Below are positions 41,989-56,900 of a DNA stretch of 64,000 bases, in pieces. The stretch's first letter is position 1. Every line of letters begins with the position of its first letter. The position numbers were made by a program, and so were the translations under genes. A model generated the notes under the pieces. The model searched no databases. It was given only the letters and a program-made list of their open reading frames with translations, and had not been told where the DNA came from. The DNA lies in NCBI GenBank assembly GCA_914767715.1, contig OU612068.1, positions 28,768,001-28,832,000 on the forward strand, given 5' to 3'. The stretch comes from Membranipora membranacea (Eukaryota > Bryozoa > Gymnolaemata > Cheilostomatida > Membraniporidae).

Positions 41989-44900
41989 ATGCCACGAAAT
42001 ATTGGGTGAGTTTACAATCTGTCAAGCCCCTTGATACTGCAGAGACCCCCTGAAACAATTGGGGGCAAATCAACTAACTCCTAAGAGGTGCTATTTGCTG
42101 TTAATGGTATTAGTATATGCTTTTGAAAAGTTTTGAGTTCAGTTTCTTCTGATATCATGTTGCTGCCTTTAAGCTTAAGGAGATTGAGTGGTCTTTAGTA
42201 ATTGCGTTGCATATACATGTATATGTTGCCATTCATTTACTTATTGCAGGTCCAAACTCGAATTGTGGAGTCTAGTATGTACTAGCTATCATCCAATTGT
42301 AAGTTAAACCGAAAACCTATCAATCTCAGTGTCACAGCTCAGAGCTCACTGGCGTCATATCTACCTAATAAACACAGCACTTTGTCTTCACCCTGAATAA
42401 CTAAGAATTTTAAATTACATCGTTCATCGTGACACATTACATTTGGTATAAGTCGAGGCACTACCTCCTCACTATAACACCCTTATATTTAAAAAACGAT
42501 GGTGTATGAGTATTATTGTTAAGTTTTGTTATGACACTTATCTTACGATAATGATTACAGAATTTGGTGGAGCATGATTTGGAGCAGAATGCTGATCCGA
42601 TATCCCAGGGTATTCTCCCTTATGAGAAGAAAAGGTAAGCAAACATGGATCAGATATAATGAAACGATCCCGATTGACTGATCAACTCTGACGACTGTCA
42701 CTTATGGAATCTGCTAGTAGATGACAATCACTGATCGATTCTGATAGTAGATCACTGTCACTGAATGTCTCTATTGTTCTTTTTACAGGTCTGAGGAGTC
42801 AGGCAAGGCTCTGGAGTCTATGAAAATAGGAAAGCTTTCTAAGAAGATTATCTCAGAGCTATCACAATTACTGGTATGTGGTAAATGTTACTAGGGATTC
42901 AAAGGTTTCTGAAATGCCATGTGATTGGCAAATTATTTCATGTCTTGCTCAACGTTGTTAAAAACTTTCTCTAGATGGAAGCCTTAGATTGGGTCAAGAC
43001 TGAAAACAGCATTTATTTCTGACTTCTTGATCCTTCTTGGTTCTACATTTCACATTATCGGTTTTGTGACACAATCTGTGTGTTGTTTACTGTTGCACAG
43101 CCTGAGGGGCTACCAACTCTTCATTGCTTGACAGCAACAATGAGTATCTTGCTTCTCTTATGCTTTCACTGTACAGCCAATGCCAAACCTGCACAGGAAG
43201 GTTTGCTTTCCTTTATTTTCATTAGGTAATCGGCCGTAAGTCACACAAGTCAAGTCACTTATCTATTGTACCATATTTCACTGAACAAAAATTCACCGTA
43301 GTGAGTATGACACATCTCAATCACAAGTCTGACAGTTGGAGGTTTACTTTATTGCCAAATAAACCATCTTCTGCTGTACTCTGTCACATTTTGTTGTTTG
43401 CTCAGGATCTAGATGAGAGAAATGTGAAAGAGTTTTATGAAGCCTGGATGTCCTATGAGTACAAAGAGAGTTCTGATAATCTGAAAGCATCTGCACTAGA
43501 ACAAAGATCCAGGTATATCATTACTAAAGCAGTTCTGATACTAAAACCAATTATCTATAAATAGCTCAAGAGGAGTAAACATTGTGACCTTTATGAAGCT
43601 CAGAAAAAATTCTTGTTCATCCTATTCGTGATTATGAACTTGGCTCACTTTGATCTTTATATGACAGGTATGGGCTTCTGACAAAGATGGTGTCCTACTA
43701 TTACTCTGACAGAATATACTGTCACCTTATAATGAGACATCTCATCAGCCAATCAGAGCCACTCTCACGTCTACAGGTCTGTATATATTATATTAGTGAA
43801 AAAACATATGTATGTATTTATAGATTAATAGATATACATACAGGGCAGTTCACTTAATTCAAACCTCTTAAGTGAACTGCCCTGTATATCTAGCCTGAAT
43901 TAGGTGATATTAGAATGCATTGATATCTGGCTGAAGGGACCAATTTCCCTTGTCTGAATTAACAGGAGTTATGAATTATAAAGTCTGAATTAACCAGCTT
44001 ACATCGTATATACATACGATGTATGTATATATAGTATGATGTAGTTACGTATAATACAATATATGTATATATAATATGATATGATATATGTAGTGTGTGC
44101 TAAGTTTGTGTGCTCTCTCGCTCTGTCTAAAACCAGTCACTGTTTTGATTACAGCTGACATCATTCTACAAATAGTTATTTTTAATAACCTTTAATGTAC
44201 TACCTGAACTGACATTTCCACGTAGGCGGTAGCTCAGTTGGTTAGAGCGCCGTCCCTTCAGCATGCAAATGTTGAAGGTCGTGAGATCGAAACCCACTGC
44301 AGTCTATCGACTACTGGGGTTTGGTTGGCCCCAGGTGTGCTCCGACCTGCCTGCAAACTGAGAGCAAATGGGCGCAGACATTGCAGCCTAGCTCCTAAGG
44401 CAACTGATATTTCGCCGTCCATGCTTCGGGATGTGGCGTGTGATATGACATCTGATTTTAATCTACCTTTATTCAACGTCTTTATTTTCAGGATGTTTGC
44501 AGGAACCTGTTCAAAGGTATCGAAGAAAAATCAAAGAAGTCAACATTCAAACTAGTAAGGAAAAAATAAACAGTTTATTATGAAGAGAAAGCCCAAAATA
44601 AATGAGCATTGAAATACAAGTACTCATCTATCATTAGGAGGTACTCACGGCTGAAAGTCTAAGCGAAGACTGAGGGCATAAATAATCACTAAAACACACA
44701 ATCATTTTATATATTATTGCGCGGATAGGTAAAACATTTTATGTAAATCAGTTGATTATAGTTAACATGTCTGTGTTGTAGCTGCTTGAATCATTTGATG
44801 CTCTCTATAAGAAGAAACCAGTAGAGCTGATTGACAGCCCTCTAAGACACATTATGGTATGTTTAGTAATACAATTATATACGATCATATACAATCATAC

Positions 44901-47900
44901 ACGATATATTTATATATATATATATACGGTATTTAATATGGTATATATATACCGAAAAATTCCGTATACGATCATAATAACTTAACATACTGGAAACCTC
45001 CTTGGAAAGCCAGGCATAAATATTGAATAATTCGATTAGAATTAAAATTTTGCATTTGATATTAATACTCTGGACACTTGGATGGTCTTGGTTATCATAT
45101 TTATAGATATTTATGTTATATCGCTTTGTTTAGTGGAAAGAGTACACTCGTACATCAATGAGTGTTTCACTTTGAATTTCATAAATGTCGTAGAAACTTT
45201 TTAGGTTTTTCTTCTTGTCCTGACCAACATTTCTCTTTTTTTCTTCAGCAAAAACTATTTTGGTTATGGTTTTAGCAGTGAGATGGTTATATGGCCGGAC
45301 ATTGTTATTGTGTATATTTTGATGCTCTTTGAACTTCTCGAAACGTATTGTAAAATAATACATGAATTTATTATTAGACTGACCAATGGCAGAGCTCATG
45401 GTGTTATCAGATACTCAAAGAGCAGATCCTAGTCCTAGAATCAATGCTCATCCATCTCTACTATGAGAGTAATAAGGAGCAGAGCTACCTGCATGAGTTA
45501 GTGGATATGTTTAAGACTGGCACATTGACCGGACAGGCTCACACAGATCTCAAACCATTAATAGAAGATATCCATAGACCACTGCTGGCTAGAATCGAGT
45601 GAGTCAGATACAGTGCAGTTCACTTAATTCAAACCTCTGGGGACCACATAAATATGTTCTAATTAAGCAAAGTTTGAATTAAGTGACATTAGAATGCATT
45701 GATATCTGGTTAAAGGGGCCAAATTTCCTTGGCTGAATTAACAGGAATTTTGAATTATAAAGTTTGTATTAACCAGCTTACACTGTATGTTATGCACATT
45801 ATTATGCACCGATGGTTGTGGTTATGGAGTACTAGTATAATCCGCGTAAAACGTTGCAATAAGACTGATCAGTGAGCAATATTCACCAATCATGTCATGC
45901 CTTCAGTATTATCATTATGCTTCACATGTATACATTATACTCACTTTTTTACAGACAGTTACAAGTTATGATATTACTTGTATGTATGAATCTTGAACCT
46001 GGTCAAGATTGTGACGAGTCCACTATTATGAATCAGCAGACCCCTGTCTTAGCTGTAAGTTATATACATGAACATATTAAATAATTTTATAAATAAACAC
46101 ATATTGTTCAATGGGAAGTTCCACTGTGGATGACACTCCAGCTGATATTCCAGCCAATAGGAATTGTCTTTTCTCTTGAAATAGGCAGATAACTTGATAT
46201 TTCCCAATGACAGTGTTGTTCCACAGGTTTTGGTTTAGGAATGCTGAACTAAAACCTGAAATTGATATTAGGATTAGTCTCAGGTGCACCAATAGCATGG
46301 TTAGTCAAATTACCCAATATTTGCATAAATGATCAAATGTAATACATCAAAAATTTTTGTCATTGCGTCAGTCGACGTAGCTTGCATACCCCTGTCAAGT
46401 TGTGAACCAAGACCTGAATCATGGACACAGAGACAGCTTGATGTACAGTTGAGAGACCTAGAGATGAGGATATTTCAAACCAATTTTTTTGCATTATTTG
46501 ATATTGTCTTTTAGAAATTGGATAAGTTGTTTATCGAACAGATGGGAGATTTCAAGTCACATAGTCCTCTGTTACTGGGCTGGTCTTCTGTAAGATGCGG
46601 TCAGGCAAGTCACATTACTTATTCGTATTAGTTATACTATATCTCTGTACCAATTATTTGATACAACCATACTATAAATACTAATATTTTGTTCTTATAG
46701 ATACCAGCAATGAAAATCAGTATGATGGGAGAGAAAGCCTTATCTCATGATGCCTTCAGTTATATCCTCAACATGCTCTCTCAGCTCGAACCACAGCAGG
46801 TATATTATACATATTATAATATAATGAATATAATACTATAATATTTGATGTCTGTCCATGTTGACAATGACTTGCGCTGAGGAACATGCATAGGAAGTGT
46901 TTCATACTGGTGACCAGGTTTCTAAGTCATTGGTGCCACTCTTCAACCACTGAAATCCGTATCGCTACAAGGCTGGAGCTGCAGCAGCTGATGAGAGCAT
47001 CCTCATGCATGGAGCTATACCATTCATAAGGGTTCTTTTACCAGCATACACAATGTTGATGTACAGACAGCAGACCCCCATTAACAAGAGTCTTGATCCG
47101 AAAGGTGGATACAGCATAATTGCAGATGAAACTTACTTTCTTTCCATGTACAAAACAAATTCCAAGATAAAACATTTGTTTTTAACTGCGTAACAATTGC
47201 TCATTATACTTGTAGCTATCGGACCAGTTATCAGCAGTTACTTTATATCACCTGATGTCTAGAATTCTCACACTCTTTGATGAGTCAGCTCTTGGGGATG
47301 ATGACATCATCACTCAGATTATATCTCACCTGCTGAAATATCAAACAGTTGCTGATATGGTTCTGCAGGTAAAACATTCTATCATACATGATCCTGGTGC
47401 AAAATATGGATTACTACCATTGTAAACAAATAAAGGCTATATGAAACCGTGCTGGGTATTATTACTGCTGCACTTGCACCAATTTTGTAGATTGCTAATA
47501 ACTTTTGTATTTTGCTGTCGTAGTTAATTGAAACATCCAATAACCATCTATGTGTACGTTTATAAAGAATGCTGATGCTAATAATCAACACACATCGCCC
47601 TGTGCTGCCGTGCCATAAGAGTCCTGAGTTGTGGGTGGTTTGCATGTTGCCTTCATGTCTTTAGTTATATGTGGCGGCCATATGTGGGTCTCGTGACAGT
47701 CCTTTGATCCTCCTGATTTGGTCCCAGAACTAATACCGTCCTGTACTTATAATGATTTGTGATTACAGGCAGCAGACTCAGATGCTGTATACAGATATAT
47801 AATGTCAGCTCTGCAGTCGTTCCCTCTAATATTTCACCCTGTGCTTTTGATGATGTCATCACTTGCTCACAGTAGCAAAGAATCTGCTGCATTTGTAAGT

Positions 47901-50900
47901 ATGATATATCTACCATGTATTATATTATCTACTACTAATTACATGAGAGAACAAATGTAAATATGGGTATGATTGATTCCTGTACTTCTAGCCTTTTACA
48001 GCTGTACTTTATACAAGCTGAACACTGTCAGTAGCTCTTACTGTGTGTCACTGTTGGAGCCTGTCAACAGCTACATTAAAATTTAGTATAAATGTATATA
48101 ATATGAATATAATGTAAGTATTTTAATTTCCTTCTAATTATATATATATTTATCTTCCTTATGACCATTCATTGGTTTGTGCAGGTTGTAAGGATGTTAC
48201 TAAATGTACCTACATATACAGAATACCTAGATAGGAACTCGCAGATCAATCTACAGTTCATCAGTGGGACTGAGGTAGAATTACTCGAGCCAAAAATACT
48301 TTTTGGTAAGTTTCCACCAAACACGATTGTTGGGTCAGTTTTATATGGTGTTCGTGATTCTCAGAAGACAATCATGTCTGCAGGTAACATCTGCTGGGTT
48401 ACAAAAGATTGTAACACCATAAGCTCATACAAATGTAAAATCAATGGTCTGCGTAAAGGTACGAGCCCCAAAATGAACAATTAAAGTATATTTGCCTGAG
48501 AAGCTGTGGATTAGTTTGAAGATGTTATAATTTGACTCTTTTTCTTGATGAATTATTCTTTTGGCATTTTTCACTTACAAATTTTCAGGTAATCCGAATA
48601 TTGGAGAATTACATGCCATTTTACCTACTGGTACAATAGGCCTTACTACGGACTCCGACGGACCACCCACTGTACAATGGCATCGACCGTTTAATGTATG
48701 GGATTTACTCTCATGTCAGCTCGTCCCTGTCTCTATGCAGATCCATCAAGTCAATGATATAAATGTAAGTATATATTATTATAATCATTCTGAGAAAAGT
48801 TTCACCACTCAGCCCTTTATGTTTATGAAACTGCCTACTCTAGGTCAGACCGAGCCCTGTATTGGACATGACTTGGTCATGTAACTGCCTAATATATGCC
48901 CTATATCTTCCTTGTGTCTGCCTTGTATCTTACCTATATTATTTGTTCTGTAAATGCCCCGTATCTGTCTTCAGTTCTCCCCCTCAGCGCATTACGTCCC
49001 TTTCGGTATTGTGACATAATCGGTGTATTTTCGTTGTCCCACAGACAGGGAGAATGGCCAACTTTGTATTGTTTCACTGAAATAATAGCTGCCCCATCAC
49101 TCTCATCTTATTTCTCAAAGCCAAACCAGCGAACAGAGGTTTGCTTTTCATCAATTCATTGTCCTCTAGTCGCAATAGTCGAGGCACCTGCCAATCGATC
49201 CATATTTATACATCTCATCTCATTCACAATTCAGAGAAATTTTGTTCCCATCATTAATCTGTATAATTTGACTCAGTTGTGTTTACAGGTTCAAGAGAGG
49301 ATACTGAGTAACACAAGACTAATGGCTTCTACATTTCAGCATGCTCCGATAACAGGACCTGCTGCTCAGCTAATACATTTATCTATATACAGAATCATTC
49401 AAGGGTACATATACAACTAATTATAATGTGATCATTTACATACAGCCATTTGTGGTGATTAATTTTAATATTTTAAACTTTGGCAATTATTTTCACTGAG
49501 AAATCAACATAGCCTAATAGAAAGTTTGCGAATTCTGTCCAAGTCGAGAGCAATACTTCTTACCCGGGGTACCATCTCGTGTCACATTCGATATGGCATG
49601 ACAACTTATACATGACGTCAACTCCACATACCGGAAGAAGACAATTACGAGATTTCGGAACCTCTTATGATTATCAAAGTTTAAGAAGTATGTTTGTGTG
49701 ACCATGTGTATATAATGTGATAAACAAGCAGTTAGCGAATGCCAACATCAGACATTCTGCTTGCAGGATAGCCTTGTGACATAGTCTATCTCTGCAGCAC
49801 AGCAGTGGTGGCGCTGCCTTCCATCAAGAAAGGCAACTCCCAGGGTTCAAGGTTATGAGATATCAAAACCAGTGTTCCATTTAGGTCCAAATATTTCCAA
49901 ATTATGGGTTTCTATTGTTTTCCCAATTTTGGTACTCAGACTAGGTGAATTAGTTCAAGCCCTATGCTGCAGAGACGAACGTATGCCTCAACAGTTCGCA
50001 CATGCGCAGACTGAACATCAGAAGGTAAATATTTCAGATCATGCTCATACATGCGATTTATCGTGTTTGTTTACAGACTGGCTTCCCTTGACTCACAGCC
50101 CACCCACACAGTGGCCTCATGTTTAGACCTGACGACATCACTAGCTAAGTTCACACCAGCTTTAGTTATAGAAAACCTCTCTCAGCATTTCCTGCCCGTC
50201 ATAGTCAGTACAGGAAATGATGTCGTCAGAAAACCATGGGAGGCGGAGATTGAGAGGTCGTGGTTGGGTCATCTTATTGATGTCGAATGCAGTCAAAGCA
50301 GGTGAGATTCCCATAACATATTCTTCTCAACAAACTGTAGGTTGTTCGGTTATTTAAGTGATGTTTTTGATACCACCTGGGGTACTATCATGAATATCAA
50401 CTATATTATTCAATGTTTGATATCCAAATGCCTGCATAATGATTTCACTCTTATCATGTATCATCTTTTTATTGTATTTCTCTCTCAATGATTTTAGATA
50501 TCCAGCATTGATCTCAACACTGAAGCTCATCTGCACAACTCTTATGAATTCACCATCACATGATCAGTCACATGATCAGCTGACACGTGATAGGCTACTT
50601 CCCACTGTATTATACATTCTACGAGCTGTCCTACCTTCTCACAATACCTGGAGGTAATTTGCCGTAACATCATCTACTCATTCAATACTCAAGTTTACTT
50701 AGAAAAATTCGTTTTTATCATTAAACCTGCCTGTCAGTGAAAGATTTGAAGGTTACCATTACACCAATACTTCATCAAAAACATCTCTACAACTTCAAAA
50801 CTGCACAAATACAACGGCAATACTACATAGTTCATACATAAATATTGCATAATTACAACAGCATTATTACACTAATACTGCATCGATACTGCATCGATAC

Positions 50901-53900
50901 TGCATCGATACTGCATCGATACTGCATCGATACTGCATCGATACATCTGATCTGATTATTCTTAACTATGCTTCTAATGTGATACAGATACAGTGACATT
51001 TCTGAAAGAGAGGCAATATCTGAGTTATGTGTAGAAATGATGCACACTATACTTAATACTTCAATATCAGACCTATCTAACAGGTAAGCATTGGACAATA
51101 ATCCTCTTCTGTAATCACTTATCTATTGAATGATACACTGGCAGTCATATCATACATGTAACACTGATTGCTGAAGAATTAGCCCTTAGCAGTGTACCAA
51201 ATCAGCACTGCTATCAACTAGAGTTTGAGATAGAGTTTGATCACGCCCAGAATAAAAATGTTTTCCCCAGACACAGACCTTTTAACTTTGCATGTCCAAC
51301 CCTCAATTCAGGTTGGTTACCTTAGCACCATTGGGTTTAGATGACTCCACATGTGTGTGAGTTCCAAAGTGAATATCTGACCCAACCGCAATTGGAGAAA
51401 GTGAGCTTCTAAATGCAAAATGTAAGTGTCCTATTTCTGGCCAGATTTTCGGCTCCGAACAGTTGTGAGGGCTTTATGGTACCGAATGACTTGTTTCACT
51501 TGTTTTACGCTTATGCCATGTATGTTTTTCTAATTTGGTTAGTTTAATATAAATCGGCGAAGTGTTTTAGGTTTCTGATAGACAGACAGGTGACAACCTT
51601 CCAGATAGATTTTGTATTAACATGTTTATTTATGAACAATGCTTTGTTTATTTACAGCTGTGATACAGGAAACGACAAGCTAAGACAGGCGCTTGTCTCT
51701 AGTTTGTTATTCAGCAATACTGGACATACTATAATAAACATGATATACATCGGAGGGGAAACACTCAATCTTATTCTACAGGATCAGGAGGGGTAAGGCC
51801 TTGTTAGATTCTCACATCAACTTTTTAAATCACGTGTTCATTGCTGAAAAAAGCCTTAAAAAAGCACAGTGGTTATTTGTAGGTCACCAGCGAGAGAGAC
51901 AATGCTCAGAAATCTAATATGTGAAGACAGGATTTTATTTTTGCAGAATCACGTAATACAGTTAACAATGTCTTTTCTGAAATCGATAAATTTTGTCCAT
52001 TGTTTAACTCGCTGCGGAAATGAAAGAGAATAATATTATTTAGTTTTAGCAGCGCTGTACTGCAGTCTCGTGTCTTGCTAGATTTACCGATTGGTGACTA
52101 AATAGAGCAATGACAATTAGCACCAGTCAGCTAAACTTGATTGAGGTAGTATCATTATGCTATGTATGATTGTAGCTTGGAGTTCACCAGCTGTATGAGT
52201 AGGTCAGGACGACCGAGTGCAGTCTACAGACTAGGACTATGTTTTTCAGTACTAAGAAGACTATTGTTGATAGCTCAGACGTTTCAAGGTAAACAATGCA
52301 TAGCTTTAAAGACTACGCACCAACCACCACTATGATAAGGACATGACCCTAGATCATGTTTACTAATCAGTCTGGTGGAAACAACAATGAACTCTCTATT
52401 GTATAACTTGCATGTACAAAATGTGACTGGGTTTGGGGGGGGTTGAACCTACGACTAAAATGCCTCTGCTTTTGAGGCCAAATTGGTCATCATCACATTG
52501 CTCACATCTCATCACAAAACCAGTACTTAGCAGTCTACATTAATCTCAGCCAATCACATATGTGACACGGCTACACCATATCCAGTCCAATTGTAGTGTT
52601 CTGTGGTTGAAGCACAGGATGAAAAAATTGAACACCATCAACACCTTTTGCCTTGCCCGGAGAAGCATTCGATTTTTTTGACCTATACAAACCTTACTGA
52701 GCCAGCTGCCTGACTATGAACTTATTGCGCTCTGGCTGCTGACTTTAATTCTTAAACATCAGTAGGAATAAAAGATCTGTCAATCTCGACCTTGTGATTG
52801 CCTCACCGTAAAACATGTTTAGCTGTAAAGTGTAAGTCACATTGAGACACCTGGGAACCTGTGAAATTAGTTCTGATTATCATCCATTCTAATTACAAAT
52901 GTGCCAACTCAAAGGCATTTTCAACTGATGTTGGGAGTATTTCAGAGAGTAAACAAACAGGCTTTCTTTGCATAAATAGACTACTATTCATAAGTGCTAA
53001 ATCGAGTTCAAGATCACCTCCTTTATCAATAACCACCATCTGAACAAGGAGTTGCATTCTCCCTTGATCAGAGGAGACAACATTTAATTACAGTTACAAT
53101 TTGATATTAACAGGGTATAAAACAACGGGCTGAGCTGTGACCACACTAAGGTGTCTGAATTCGAATTAGCCAGTGTACACATGTGAAATTTGATCGCCTT
53201 TTTTTAACCATTGGTTTATGTCATATTCATCTAGGTAGGTTTGTATCTATAGCATTTTTCTATAGGAGATGCTAAGGTGTGCACATGGCTCTTTTGCTAA
53301 GGGCCCACAAAAAAAGATTGTTCAAGAAAACTTTGAGTTACCAATTTTAAATATAGTGGATCATTGCAAATTCTTAGGTGTAACGTTAGAACAGCACTGT
53401 ACTTTTAGTTTTCACATATATAATATTGTACGAAAAATGGCAGTGCTGTTGATGATGTTTCGTTATTTGACAAAGTTCTTAGATAAAAAAATGATGATAA
53501 ATTTATATTACATTTTCATATACCCTCACCTTATATATGGCGTCGAATTTTGGGGTCATGCTTCACACTATCTCATATCTAAACTTTCAATTTGTCAAAA
53601 GAAATCTCTACGTATCATCCTGAAACAACCACCAAACTCTCATGTCTCCCATAGATTTTCGGAATTTCAAATCATGGCAATTTCCATGTTATTCAAATTT
53701 CGACTTATCATCTTATATAAAAACTATATTCTCAAACGAGAAGACAACTTCAACAAAATTGAGAATCCATATGAAATTAAAACACGGAAGAGTTCGAAAA
53801 ATCCACTCAGGCCGATCAAAGTTAGAACTGAAAAGGGAAAGAGATCAATGTTTTTCATTGCCTGTAACCTCTTCGGTGAGCTTGCGTGGGACCTTCAGGA

Positions 53901-56900
53901 TCTTCCTCGCGGGGTCTTCTGGAGTCAGCTGACGGGTTGCCTGTTGGAGCTGGATGGAAGTGTTTGCCTTCTGTTCCCTTGACGGCACAGCTCTGCTGTC
54001 GGGGACTACAGAGTGCTGAGCGGGGCTGTCATAACTCTTGTTTCGAACTCTCTGACAAGCCCCTTTGTAATTTTTAGGTCACTTTTTAAAAACCTAATTC
54101 TCCTTGCAATTATAAGACAATAAACACTTGTACAAAAATAAAATTATCATGGTAAATTCATTATACTGTTTGTGTATTCTATGAATAATTACATTTTCTA
54201 AGGAGAGACGGTTTTGGAATCTTTCCTTTCGTCTAAGCCATCAAACACACAACAGATACATCTAAACAGAATAATAGCTTTCTACATGTACCAAAGGCAT
54301 AATACTAGACTGTCTGTCCTCAGTACGCAACTTCTCAACACAATCGCCCAGGTAAGCACCCACAACCCCCCCCCCCCCTCCCACCTCTCATCCATGACAC
54401 CCCTCTGTCACCTCATGTGACATTAATCTGTAAGTAAAAAAAAAATATTATGATAAGAGTTGCGTTGCATGACAAGACAAAGATGTATAGCTCTATATAA
54501 TATGAGTATTCATGTTTCGTATTATATATAGAGGATATGTATATATTATATATGTGGATATCTTTATTCTATATACTGTTTGTACACTTTAGTTGCTACA
54601 AATTATTACAATTGGATTTTTATTCCAGAGTTTTGCATCAAGTAGAATCTTTTGATTATAATGCTTATGATAAATATATATATTTGCTTTTTAAAGGAGA
54701 CACAGATTTCACTCTTGTCAAGCTTTGGAGAGGACGCAAACTTAATCAAAGCTGGCATTCTACAGAAACTATCTCGTCGATCAGAGGATCCTAGATTTAA
54801 AGTTGTTGTTACAGAGTTATTCACCACTTGTGTCGTTAAGCAGACTGGTCTTCTGGAAATGTTCCTTAGTGAACAAAAGTTAGCAGCTGCTGGAGTCATC
54901 AAAAGTCAATCAGCTCAAGAAATCTCTCAGGTTTTTATATCTACATGTCATGTCACTCTATGTGTACCATTTATAATTCTTAAACACAAGTTGGAGTCAA
55001 ATTACACCATCAACCAAGCAAAAGTTGCTGTTGCTCAAGTTAAATTCGAGATATTCTTTACTTGACTTTTCTTAAGTTATGTCTAGAGCTACTATGACCA
55101 ATCTCATGCCTTACAGGAGATTGATTTTAAATATCTTATATCACAGGAGAAGAGCTCCGGAGAACTGTTGAGTGTCGTGCTGAACTCTATAGAATCTTCC
55201 AAGCAGTTTACTCATGTGTGCCCTTCTGATCTACTGCTGTCTAATCTAAACCTGATTCTCTCACTCTGGTGCTCTGATAGGCAGACTATCACACATGAAC
55301 TAGCTAAGAGGTAATCATCTCCCCCCCCCCCGCTGTAACATCTGGGCCTTAACATACATTACATTAACAGTCATTCTTGCGTTTCTTGTTTTTCTGATCA
55401 GTATTTACCTCTCTTATTTTTTGCAGTCTTTGGTAGAGTGACTTATATACCTTATTCTAAATCCATTGGTTTTTATCCGCCTAATAGCTAAGGTCTTAAT
55501 TAGTTGACTTAATTATGAGCTGTCCGCTTTTGTTATCAAGTTTCCCTTAACTTTGAGAAGCAACGGGAGAACCACAACCTAAACTCTGTAATTGTGACTA
55601 ATTTCTGTATAATCTTCATCCTCAGTGAGAAATTCTGGAGAACACTTATACACCCGCTGACATTAAGAATAGGGGATGTATCAACAGGCTCAATGAGTCA
55701 TCCACTGAAGGCTAAAATATACTGTAATATACTTCAAATACTAGCTTATCAGCTATTCCACAGGTAATATAATATGCCTCTTTAACTGCAATATGTGCTA
55801 TCCTATAGTTTACTCATATGTTGGAGTCACAACACAACTGCAACTGTAGTTGTGCATCTGCGGGTGCAGGCGTAGCCATAGGTGTAGTCGTGTAAACATT
55901 TTTTTGCTGAAGTAGTTGTCTTATGTAACTTTTCTGTTGCATTGTTCATGCCATAGACTTGATAATTTCAATAGTTTCTAATTCTTGAGTATATTTTTTA
56001 TGCATACTTGAAGTGGAAACGCTGGTATATAATGCCCAGTCAATGTAAAGCAATCACTCAGCCGTATCAAACTCAAATGTGGTTAGCAACATTCAATTTC
56101 CTCCTGCTTTTTCGGAAATAAGAGGAGCAGTAGTGGCTGTGCTGATCCGGAATTGTGTGATACGTATACTCAATAAATTTTTATTCCAAAAATGGCATCG
56201 GAAATTGGTGAAAATACATCTGATGGCATACAAAATCGGCCAGTTCCGATGATTTCAAATCATCCGCTTCAATTTATACGGGCTCTTATTGGTCGATTGT
56301 GACGTTTATATAGATGGTTTTGGAGGTTGCCTAGATACCTTTGTCAAGATTGAAATTGACCATTGCAATAATATCCTATAGTCCCAGGTGTGATGAGACA
56401 AAATAACAATAGCTATATCATAGCTGATATTAAACTTCATTTATGGGTGTCTGCGAATTACACACTTAACCACTTGTGAAAAATACCAACTGCAAAACCC
56501 AAAGCAACGTGGACTGGCCAGTCTCCGCCTCTAATTACACTGGTCAGCCTATGGTCTTGCTTGTCACCAGCAAATACTAATAATGATTAATCACCGTGTC
56601 CCCCCCCCTTCCCCGCGCTCCTCTTTAATCACTTTTTATCTTCAGAATTCCAGCAGATAAGCTCCCAGAATTCCATTCTACGCTCAAAGAAGTCTCCCAG
56701 CAGCAATGGTGTGATATGTCAAAGTTTGTGCATTCTGAGCTCAGCGATATCATCAAGACTCATGAAAATATGGATGTAATGGGCAATAAAGGTGATGAGC
56801 AGAGTGACACAGGAAGAGGCGGAGTTAGCGATGCCATGCTCAGACAGTCTGCAGCGGTACATCTACTCGATTCTTACAGGATGTTTATCTCTACTGTTAT

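Noticed and set aside
44222-44310. Functional tRNA gene
   Set aside because: The A and B boxes are good, but the acceptor stem does not close and the anticodon arm is distorted; a SINE body follows.
48306-48484. Extension of NUP188 exon 15 by 58 open codons
   Set aside because: The donor at 48306 and acceptor at 48588 are good and exon 16 continues the NUP188 alignment directly. The extension ends in a stop and matches nothing in the family.
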